A program made the translations under genes and the position numbers. 64,000 bases of DNA, from positions 62,001 to 126,000 of the forward strand of contig JAVXUO010002253.1 in assembly GCA_033065855.1 (NCBI GenBank), written 5' to 3'. The DNA is from Escallonia rubra. Taxonomy: Eukaryota > Streptophyta > Magnoliopsida > Escalloniales > Escalloniaceae. The stretch's first letter is position 1. The number at the start of each line of letters is the position of its first letter. Below are positions 56,201 through 64,000 of this stretch, one piece after another. The notes beneath the pieces were generated by a model, which ran no database searches, had not been told where the DNA came from, and saw only the letters and a program-made list of their open reading frames with translations.

Positions 56201-56820
56201 AATTTGTCGGCTCGTTGATGACGTTGCAACTTATGAGGTACAATACATAGATAAGTAGCATGATGGATGCCCTTCCCCTTCTCTTTAGACTAAACTCAGA
56301 AAATTAATTGGAAAGAATACCAAAAAGATACGCATAAACTGGTCACTATTTTAAGTGCCACAGTTAGTTTTCCTAGGCACATATCACTTTTCCGTTTTTG
56401 TTGAGCCAAAACCAAAGTGCCCGAAAACGTAACATTTGGCCTGCAAGTTTGGATTCTCTTAAGCAATATGACTCCATATTCTAGCATGTTGTCTGACCTT
56501 CTGTACTGATCCTTATCTCAAAGGTTGAAAAGGGGAGAGGGCAAATAGCGACAGGGATAGAATGCTACATGAAGGAGCACGAAGTGTCAAAAGAAGAGGC
56601 CATGAGTGAATTTATGAGAAGAGTAGAAGATGCATGGAAGGATCTGAACAAGGAACTGATGAAGCCAACTTCTGTCTCAGAGCATCTTCTCATGCGTATA
56701 ATGAACTTAGCACGCTTTATCGATGTCACGTACAATCATTCTGAGGATGGATACACTCATTCAGAGAAAATTCTGAAAGCACATATCCTTGAACTTCTGG
56801 TCAATCCCATAGATGTTTGA
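50237..56820 (+). CDS. Terpene synthase, TPS-a class (probable sesquiterpene synthase), 7 exons
   Basis: Predicted to ionise and cyclise a prenyl diphosphate, most likely farnesyl diphosphate, in the cytosol. Exons: 50237-50362, 51093-51360, 54084-54456, 54531-54749, 54841-54979, 55989-56237, 56524-56820. All six introns are GT-AG and the joined frame is 556 codons plus TGA, normal for the family. Seven exons is the standard TPS-a layout. The N-terminus is short with no plastid transit peptide and has [11 protein letters not shown] (residues 20-30), the RP(x8)W form of the RR(x8)W motif. RDR is at 271-273. The metal-binding DDTYD is at 308-312, and the second metal site DDVATYEVE at 452-460. 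The alpha-helical N-domain ([28 protein letters not shown]) occupies about 40-240. Start choice: first ATG after the TATA box, giving [11 protein letters not shown]. No stop or shift was found. The exact product cannot be read from sequence; germacrene-type or other sesquiterpenes are possible. Confidence 0.93.
50363..51092 (+). other. Intron 1 of the terpene synthase gene
   Basis: 730 bp, phase 0, gtatac...tgcag. It contains the exon 1 duplication, (TG)n tracts and no other feature. Intron 1 position matches the usual TPS-a intron after the RP(x8)W region. Confidence 0.85.
50410..50449 (+). repeat. Duplicated exon 1 end and splice donor inside intron 1
   Basis: ggggtgattgcttcccttca followed by ttctgttcggatgatgaggta repeats the last about 40 bases of exon 1 and its donor (50325-50364), shifted by 85 bp. 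Flanking GT-rich tracts are also similar, so the unit is an 85-bp tandem duplication. The second donor GT is at 50448-50449. Its use would add 85 bases and shift the frame, so the first donor is the productive one. Confidence 0.85.
51361..54083 (+). other. Intron 2 of the terpene synthase gene, enlarged by insertion
   Basis: 2723 bp, phase 1, gtaagt...aattag. About 1.3 kb of this is the Mutator-like element at 51790-53078. The rest includes decayed tttttagtgac/tagcgat words (about 51500-51615, 53200-53290, 53640-53700) resembling old CACTA subterminal repeats. The junction codon AGT (Ser132) restores a normal family alignment (...[15 protein letters not shown]). Confidence 0.8.
51790..53078. 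mobile_element. Mutator-like element (Pack-MULE-like) in intron 2
   Basis: Terminal inverted repeats of about 75-100 bp start GGGCTAATTACAC at both ends and share ccctgaggtt, taattacactcaag and acacaaagtttcaaaa. They are flanked by a perfect 9-bp target duplication AAATAAATA (51781-51789 and 53079-53087), diagnostic of Mutator-type insertion. The 1289-bp element has no transposase. Its interior (about 52000-52640) is GC-rich, with a C-run, two tandem about 65-bp units (52020-52150) and a second duplicated segment (about 52270-52330 and 52490-52535). This base composition contrasts with the AT-rich ends and suggests captured gene sequence. Minus-strand frames are Gly/Arg-rich and repetitive, so coding is doubtful. 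Confidence 0.88.
54980..55988 (+). other. Intron 5 of the terpene synthase gene
   Basis: 1009 bp, phase 0, gtacaa...atgtag. No transposon ends were recognised. There is a short repeat-like passage near 55190-55215 and 55445-55475 (ttagggagaataa/ttagggagattaa followed by accc/aatc and gagtgtc/aagtgtc). Confidence 0.8.
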
Positions 56821-56988
56821 GCATTGAGGTTTTCGTTGTCTTTGCTTATTGTTAGAATTGAATAACCAAAGGGCCCGACTACACATTATCTAGAAAACAA
56901 AGTTTGGGATATCTACATCCTTAAATGGTTTGTAAATCTCATTGCCAGTAGCATTGGGATATAAGTTATGTTTGCTTGTCGTTTGAAT

Positions 56989-56994
56989 AATAAA
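56989..56994 (+). terminator. Poly(A) signal candidate of the terpene synthase gene
   Basis: AATAAA, 169 bases after the stop codon, preceded by TTTGTAAAT-like and TTATGTTTG-like U-rich sequence, fits a plant near-upstream element. Other weaker AATAAT/AATGAAAA words are nearby. Confidence 0.5.
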
Positions 56995-57421
56995 AAGTCT
57001 TGTTTGTTTACTTATCCTTCTCATTTCCAGTTTTTGTTCCCCCCCTTTTTTTGTAACCTATTTTTCTCTAATGAAAATGAAAACAATTACCTTGCATTGA
57101 ACCTTTTTCATATTTTACTATGGAACATGTTTTTAATCTAAGTAGTACATTTTAGATCTTGAAGTATTTACTTTTTGATAGCTCAGCCCTAAGGTCTCGG
57201 ACAGAGCTATTTACATGAGAAAATATTGGATAGGTGTCTAAGGTCACCTCATGACCTTACGTGCGGTGAGACTACTACTAACATTATGTCAACAAGACAT
57301 ATGACATAACGCGAGTCTAATTGTCAGCTACTCGTAATTCTAAACCATGGTAGATTGAATCTGTCTCTTTTTGTAAATTATTATTTGGTACATAAATATA
57401 ACACATATCCTGTTTCTCTCC
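56995..57421. other. Spacer between the terpene synthase gene and the copia element
   Basis: No feature recognised; T-rich and AT-rich sequence only. Confidence 0.4.
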
Positions 57422-58326
57422 TGTTGGAATTGGGTTTTAAACCCATTGTGGAGAAGCAACTTTGACTCAATTTTCAAATGGGTTCCAAACCATAGCTTGG
57501 TTAGGAACAAATTAATTCATGTTCATTTATTGGAATAGATGATCGTGGTATATTCACATGTTTAAAACGAATGAGAAGTGAATGAGAAAATTGAAGCTAA
57601 AGTTAGTGGTTCACCTTGAAAGGAAAAGAGTATCCCACATTGAAGAGATAAAGCCAATGTTGTCTCCTTATAAGGCTTAGCCTTGAGCTAAGGGATGGGC
57701 CCCTTGGGGGTACCCATGTTTTGTAATGAGGGAGGACCTAGGTTGACCCAAGGTCCACCACGCGCGCCGCCCGCCCCGTCCCGGTCCGTGGCCGTGGCTT
57801 GGGCTAGGCCCAATCAGGCTTTATTCTTTTTGGGACAAAAATATTTATTTTCTTTTCCGGAAAGTTGTGACCTTTCTAACTTACAGTTTTTTCTGTGAAG
57901 AGTTGCACCCCCCAGTGAAATACTCTGTGTATAAAAACGAGTCAGTTTTTCAGAAGTTAATTAATTTTTATCCCGAAATACTCTTCTGTCATTTTTTCTG
58001 CTGTCTCGCTTTTCCTGTGTCCGAAAGAGTTCTGCGCCATAGTTTTGGTTCGCCGGGTCTGCAAATTTGGAGTGCTCCAATTTTCAGACGTACTACCGTT
58101 GTATCCTGGGAGGCTTTTCGTCAAGAGACCGTTAGCACCATTGCGGGACGAATAAAGTCTTAAGGACAGTGAATCAAATTCACGCCTCGGTTCTCCATTG
58201 CTGTTTGTCTGATTTTACTGTGAGTTTACGTTATTACTGTTTTCTATCGTTAGGCTTTGCCTGCTAGTAATAATTATTTTCAAACTGTTATCTGCACAAG
58301 AAACACAATTATATATTTTTGCCAAC
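57422..58326 (+). repeat. 5' LTR of the copia element
   Basis: Starts TGTTGGAATT and ends ttttgccaaca, about 905 bp. The 3' end is inferred from TG...CA and cannot be confirmed against the 3' LTR because the window ends first. The passages tatcccacattgaagagata and cttataaggcttagcc form the likely promoter region. Confidence 0.8.
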
Positions 58327-58558
58327 AATCTTAAGACTTTATTCCCGTACTTTGTGTAGATATGTAGAAACAGTATTTTCTAAACAGTGTCTTCCAAATT
58401 TTGTTTTCTTATTTGATTCTATCAATCTATACTAAAATTATTTTCAGTTTCTGAATTTAATTTTAGTGATACTAGAATCTGTTTTCGTTGTACTTTTGTG
58501 ATAGAATGAATTATTGTTGCTTATTAGTAGTTGTTATATTCTGTTGATAGATATAACA

Positions 58559-60892
58559 ATGGCTACTAGCGAAACCATTTCAGAAAGTGGACCGGTTCAT
58601 CCCAGCAGTGGGACTGTGTATGCGACACCTTACGTTGCACCTGCTCATGGTTCCGTTGGACTTGGTGAAAGACCGGAAAAGTTCAACGGAAAGGATTTTA
58701 AGAGATGGCAACATAAAATGTTGTTCTATCTTACCACCTTGAACTTGGCAAGGTTCTTGCAAGAGGATGCACCAGATCTTAGTGACAATCTTGACCGGCA
58801 AACAGTGGTTGCCGTGGATGCTTGGAAGCATTCGGATTTTTTGTGCAAGAACTACATCCTCAATGGATTGGACAATGCGTTGTATAACGTATACATTCCA
58901 ATGGCCAATGCGAAAGCATTGTGGGAATCCTTGGAAAGGAAATACAAAACGGAAGATGCCGGCTCAAAGAAATTTGTAGTCGGCAAATTCCTTGATTTCA
59001 AGATGGTGGATTCCAAAACTGTGATTAGTCAAGTCCAAGAGTTTCAGCTAATCCTCCATGATATTCATGCGGAAGGGATGGTACTTGGAGAATCTTTTCA
59101 AGTGGCTGCGCTAATTGAAAAATTGCCACCTACTTGGAGAGATTTCAAGAACTATTTGAAGCATAAGCGCAAGGAGATGAAGCTTGAGGATTTGATTGTG
59201 AGATTGAGGATTAAAGAGGATAATCGCCAGTCCGAGAAAAAGGCCGGCAATTATCATCAAGAAGCCAAGGCAAATGTGGTCGAGCAAGGTCCGTCAAAGA
59301 GGAGGAAAATTTCCGATTCAGACGGTCCAAGTGGAGTTAGCGGCTCAAATTCCAAAGGCGGTGAGAAGAAGAAGTTCAAAGGGAATTGCTATGTGTGCGG
59401 CAAAGCTGGCCATCGTGCTAAGGATTGTCGTAAAACCAAAGGAAACTTTAAGAAAGGAAAGCATTCTCAAGCCAATGTGACGGAAGTTACCAAGATTACC
59501 GAGGACGTGACAGATTTGAATCTATCCGCGGTGGTATCCGAAGTCAACTTGGTTGGAAATCCCAAACAGTGGTGGGTAGACACAGGCGCTACTCGACATG
59601 TGTGCTCCGAGCGAAGTATGTTTACTACATATGAGAGCGCCAACAACGAGAATCTGTTCATGGGAAACTCTTCTTCTTCAAAGGTGCAAGGGATGGGCAA
59701 GGTGGGCTTAAAGATGACATCCGGCAAGGAGTTGAGTCTCAACAATGTGCTTCATGTGCCGGACATTCGAAAGAATTTAGTTTCGGGCTCATTATTGAGC
59801 AAAAATGGTTTTAAGCTAGTTTTTGAGTCTGACAAGTTTGTACTAACTAAGAGTGGAATGTTTGTAGGAAAAGGGTACCTTTGTGATGGTCTGTTTAAGC
59901 TAAATGTAATGACCATCGTACCTAAAGTTGTACCAAATTCCGATAATAGTAATAATGTCTCTTCTGCTTACTTGTTGGAATCTCCTAATTTATGGCATCA
60001 TAGATTAGGTCATGTGAATTATGGTTCGTTACAAAAGCTTGTGAAAAATGGTTTGTTGCCTAAAATGGATTTTGACTCAGATAAAGCATGTGAAATTTGT
60101 GTTGAAGCTAAAATGGCTAAAACGTCTTTCAAGTCAATTGAAAGAAGTACGGAACCTTTAAGTCTAATTCATAGTGATATATGTGACTTAAAGGTGGTAC
60201 AATCTAGAGGAGGAAAAAGGTATTTTATTACTTTTATTGATGATTGTACGAGATTTTGTTATGTATATTTGCTTAGAAGCAAGGATGAAGCCTTGGAAGC
60301 ATTTATGCAATACAAAATTGAGGTTGAAAATCAACTTAGCAAGAAAGTCAAAGTACTAAGAAGTGATAGAGGTGGAGAATATGTTTTCCCTCTTGAAAAA
60401 TTTTGTGCCGATCATGGAATCATTCATGAGACCACGGCACCATATGCGCCTCAGTCAAATGGAATTGCTGAGCGGAAAAATCGTACTTTAAAGGAAATGA
60501 TGAATGCTTTGTTGATAAATTCCGGACTACCGGATAACTTGTGGGGGGAAGCGGTCTTAACCGCAAATCATATACTTAATAAAGTACCTCACAAGAAGCT
60601 GCAAAATACGCCTTATGAGCTATGGAAAGGTCGTCCTCCTTCCTTCAAATATCTTAAAGTTTGGGGGTGTCTAGCAAAGGTAGCTATCCCACCACCTAAA
60701 ATGGTCAAAATAGGACCTAAAACGGTCGATGGGATTTTTATTGGATATGCAAGCCATAGCTCGGCATATCAGTTCTTAGTGCATAAATCTGAAGTTGACG
60801 ATATACACGTCAACACCATTATGGAGCAAGGAATGCACATTTCTTCGAGGATGTATTTCCTTGTCGAGTGGCACAAGAACGGAGTTCTTTAA
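58559..60892 (+). pseudogene. Copia gag-protease-integrase frame, ends at a frameshift
   Basis: Starts at ATG 58559 ([10 protein letters not shown]). Gag (UBN2 type; [17 protein letters not shown] near residue 40, [19 protein letters not shown]) is followed by a zinc knuckle [14 protein letters not shown] at about 277-290. The aspartic protease is [12 protein letters not shown], with D341. The integrase zinc-binding site is HHRLGH at about 480 with CEIC. The integrase core has IHSDI (D540), RSDRGGEYV (D603) and IAERKNRTL (E638); D603 to E638 is the expected 35-residue spacing. All motifs are intact. After about 60825 the frame departs from the family and stops at 60892, while the family sequence continues in the frame of 60868-62550. 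A one-base loss near 60826 explains this. It resembles TNT1-type polyproteins. Confidence 0.92.
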
Positions 60893-62550
60893 AAAGAACT
60901 AGTATGGACCAAGAACCCTCACAAGAGGAAGATGAGCCAAGACGTAGCAAGAGAGCTAGAACGTCTACATCTTTTGGTCCTGATTTTCTAACATATTTGT
61001 TAGAAAATGAGCCTCGTACTTATAGTGAAGCAATGTCGAGTCCCGAAGCTCCTCATTGGAAAGAGGCTATTAATAGTGAAATAGAATCCATCATGCAAAA
61101 TCATACATGGGAACTGGTGGATCTTCCTCCTGGAAATAAACCATTAGGGTGTAAATGGCTTTTCAAGAGAAAGATGAAAGCTGATGGAACGATCGAGAAA
61201 TATAAGGCCCGACTGGTTGTAAAGGGATATAGACAAAAGGAAGGCCTTGATTATTTCGATACATATTCACCAGTTACAAGAATAACATCCATTCGAATAT
61301 TGATAGCTATTGCAGCTATTAATAATCTTGAGATACACCAAATGGATGTGAAAACAGCTTTCTTAAATGGAGATCTAAATGAAGAGATCTATATAGAGCA
61401 ACCCGATGGGTTTGTAGCTCCTGATCATAAGAGGAAGGTGTGCAAGCTTGTCAAGTCACTTTATGGACTAAAACAGGCTCTGAAACAATGGCATGAAAAG
61501 TTTGATAAAGTCATGATCGAAAATGGCTTTAGAATCAACGAATGTGATAAATGTGTCTATGTTAAAGGCACGGAAAAAGGATATGTCATTGTTTGCCTTT
61601 ATGTGGATGACATGCTCATTATCGGGAGCAATAATGAATTCATTAAGGCTACAAAGAAAATGTTGGCCAGTAAATTTGATATGAAAGATATGGGTGTGGC
61701 TGATGTTATACTTGGTATGAAAATTACCAAAACATCAAATGGACTAGTCTTGTCACAATCTCATTATATTGAGAAAGTGCTAGACAAATTTAAAAGTTAT
61801 GATGATAGTCCGGTTAAGACACCGCTAGATGTAAATTTACATCTAACAAAGAATGCTGGGGAAGGAATATCTCAATTAGAGTATTCGCGCATAATTGGTA
61901 GCCTAATGTATATCATGAATTGCACGAGACCCGATATAGCATATGCTGTCAGTAAACTGAGCAGATATACTAGCAATCCAGGGCAGAATCATTGGATAGC
62001 TATTGTAAGAGTTTTAAGGTACTTAAAATATACCTTAAGCTTTGGGCTGCATTATACAAGATATCCAGGTGTATTAGAAGGATACAGTGATGCCAACTGG
62101 ATATCAGATTCTAATGAAACAAAGTCCACAAGTGGATATGTGTTTACATTAGGAGGAGCAGATATTTCTTGGAAATCCTCTAAACAGACATGTATTGCCA
62201 GATCCACTATGGAATCTGAATTCATTGCTTTAGATAAAGCAGGAGAAGAAGCGGAGTGGCTTCGTAATTTCTTGGAGGATATTCCAAATTGGCCTAAGCC
62301 TGTGCCACCAATTTGCATACATTGTGATAGTCAATCTGCAATTGGAAGAGCACAAAGCAGTATGTATAACGGCAAGTCTAGACACATACGTCGCAGACAC
62401 AATACCGTTAGACAATTACTTTCTAGTGGAATTATCTCTATTGACTATGTGAAGTCAAAGGATAATATTGCGGATCCGTTAACGAAAGCTTTGACTAGAG
62501 AGAAAGTAAATATATCATCGAGGGGAATGGGTCTTAAGCCTATGAACTAA
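60830..62550 (+). pseudogene. Copia reverse transcriptase and RNase H, shifted frame of the same polyprotein
   Basis: The frame is open to 62550. It begins with the linker rich in basic residues ([22 protein letters not shown]), then the reverse transcriptase: [70 protein letters not shown], the catalytic YVDDML at about 61600-61617, and [18 protein letters not shown]. RNase H follows ([55 protein letters not shown]). No internal stop was seen, and catalytic residues are present. It is translated only if the upstream frameshift is bypassed, so the copy is probably inactive by itself. Confidence 0.92.
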
Positions 62551-63156
62551 AAAGTTGCCATAATGGAAACCCTACCTAGCTGACTGGAGATCCCAAGATC
62601 TAGGTTCAAAGGGAAAACCGAATTATGTAAATGCGACTCAGACAGAGCACTGTGGGGGGTTAAAAAAAACCTTCATATTCATTCCTATGATGAGAATACA
62701 GTGGCACCTACAAAAGGTTAGGTTAAGCTATGCTTTTAATGACTCTTATATCTTGGAAATCCAAGTGGGGGGGTGCAGTAGGAACCTCTTAATAAGAAGT
62801 CACCTATGTGAGTAAGAAGTGGGGCCGCTTCTATGAGAATTGTAAGGCTGAATTCTCAGAGAGTACTCATGAAAACCAGGAGTTGTTCAGGGCCAAAATG
62901 AACACAACAATGAGAACCTCAAAAGAATGTTTGAGCGATACTGTGTGAAGTTCTATTGTCTCGGTTTACACTAAGGGTTGAACAGTTCAAGACATCATGT
63001 TTACTGGTTAACCAGTAAATCCGATAGTTCTCACTAGGGAAGGTTCAAGGCCATCGGCTACCTATCCCGATGCAGTGTCGTTCTAAAGAACTCTTTCTAG
63101 TGTCAGTGTTTCTTTGAGTATTGTGTCCAGTCAATTTTCTCTATTCATGTGGGGAT
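62551..63156 (+). other. Copia 3' untranslated region and purine tract
   Basis: Follows the stop at 62550. It is non-coding, with G-runs (for example gtgggggggtgcag near 62766), and ends in catgtggggat (63147-63156), the priming site for plus-strand synthesis, directly before the 3' LTR. Confidence 0.75.
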
Positions 63157-64000
63157 TGTTGGAATTGGGTTTTAAACCCATTGTGGAGAAGCAACTTTGA
63201 CTCAATTTTCAAATGGGTTCCAAACCATAGCTTGGTTAGGAACAAATTAATTCACGTTCATCTATTGAAATAGATGATCGTGGTATATTCACATGTTTAA
63301 AATGAATGAGAAGTGAATGAGAAAATTGAAGCTAAAGTTAGTGGTTCACCTTGAAAGGAAAAGAGTATCCCACATTGAAGAGATAAAGCTAATGTTGTCT
63401 CTTTATAAGGCTTAGCCTTGAGCTAAGGGATGGGCCCCTTTGGGGTACCCATGTTTTGTAAGTAGGGAGGACCTAGGTTGACCCAAGGTCTACCACGCGC
63501 ACGCCGCCCGCCCCGCCCCGTCCCGGTCCGGTCCGTGGCCGTGGCTTGGGCTAGGCCCAATCCGGCTTTATTCTTTTTGGGACAAAAATATTTATTTTCT
63601 TTTCCGGAAAGTTGTGACCTTTCTAACTTACAGTTTTTTCTGTGAAGAGAGTTGCACCCCCCCAGTGAAATACTCTGTGTATAAAAACGAGTCAGTTTTT
63701 CAGAAGTTAATTAATTTTTATCCCGAAATACTCTTCTGTCATTTTTTCTGCTGTCTCGCTTTTCTTGTGTCCGAAAGAGTTCTGCGCCATAGTTTTGGTT
63801 CGCCGGGTCTGCAAATTTGGAGTGCTCCTATTTCCATACGTACTACCGTTGTATCCTGGGAGGCTTTTCGTCAAGAGACCGTTAGCACCATTGCGGGACG
63901 AATAAAGTCTTAAGGACAGTGAATCAAACTCACGCCTCGGTTCTCCATTGCTGTTTGTCTGATTTACTATGAGTTTACGTTATTACTGTTTTCTATCGTT
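63157..64000 (+). repeat. 3' LTR of the copia element, truncated by window end
   Basis: 844 bp visible, colinear with 57422-58254. Differences include small indels in the GC-rich passage near 63490-63530 and a cluster of changes near 63829-63837. Confidence 0.92.

Larger units (their letters stand above)
57422..64000 (+). mobile_element. Ty1/copia retrotransposon, nearly intact, right LTR cut by window end
   Basis: The 5' LTR (57422 to about 58326) and 3' LTR (from 63157) both start TGTTGGAATTGGG. Between them are gag, protease, integrase, reverse transcriptase and RNase H in copia order. A purine-rich tract catgtggggat precedes the 3' LTR. The LTRs differ at about 15-20 positions over the roughly 830 bp visible in both, so the insertion is younger than the gypsy element. 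The sequence before the 5' LTR ends ctctcc; the matching duplication lies beyond the window. No clear tRNA-Met primer site was found after the 5' LTR. Confidence 0.92.

Noticed and set aside
1..64000. tRNA, rRNA or other structural RNA genes
   Set aside because: No tRNA A/B-box pair, rRNA core or snRNA motif was recognised by eye; a covariance-model search would be decisive.

Overview
This is plant nuclear DNA, most likely from a eudicot. The evidence is one host gene with seven exons and GT-AG introns, a high density of plant-type transposable elements (Ty1/copia, Ty3/gypsy chromovirus, CACTA, hAT, Mutator-like, Helitron and LINE remains), and long AT-rich or microsatellite stretches. No operon-like organisation, rRNA, tRNA or CRISPR array was seen. 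The species cannot be named from the sequence.

Layout. 1-2493: 3' end and 3' LTR of a SIRE/Maximus-like copia element. 3414-4017: terminal fragment of a CACTA transposon on the minus strand. 4863-5173: a 41-bp minisatellite ending in a perfect-looking hairpin. 5952-20194: a decayed chromodomain gypsy element. Its 3' LTR holds a minus-strand solo LTR (11382-19703, 5-bp target duplication GCAAC), which in turn holds a CACTA element (13145-19679). 20464-21030: another CACTA end. 21031-25447: a hAT element with unusually long (about 570 bp) terminal inverted repeats and a broken RICESLEEPER-type transposase. 25448-29164: two head-to-tail LTR-like copies. 29263-31569: a probable non-autonomous Helitron. 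31570-38930: a mosaic of old repeats, including LINE and copia pol relics. 38931-43715: a complete non-coding LTR retrotransposon (421-bp LTRs) on the minus strand. 43716-50135: duplicated repeat blocks and a 620-660 bp inverted repeat with a 0.8 kb spacer.

The only intact host gene is at 50237-56820. It encodes a 556-residue TPS-a class terpene synthase, very likely a sesquiterpene synthase, with RP(x8)W, RDR, DDTYD and NSE/DTE motifs all present. Its promoter lies against repeat-derived DNA, part of exon 1 with its splice donor is tandemly duplicated in intron 1, and intron 2 carries a Mutator-like element with a perfect 9-bp target duplication.

57422-64000: a fairly young Ty1/copia element whose gag-pol has one frameshift; its right LTR runs off the window end. 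No clearly new biological system was found. The best leads are the long-armed hAT, the large inverted repeat at 45504-47590, the 206-bp near-perfect palindrome at 13811-14016, and the repeat-derived structure around the terpene synthase promoter and exon 1.
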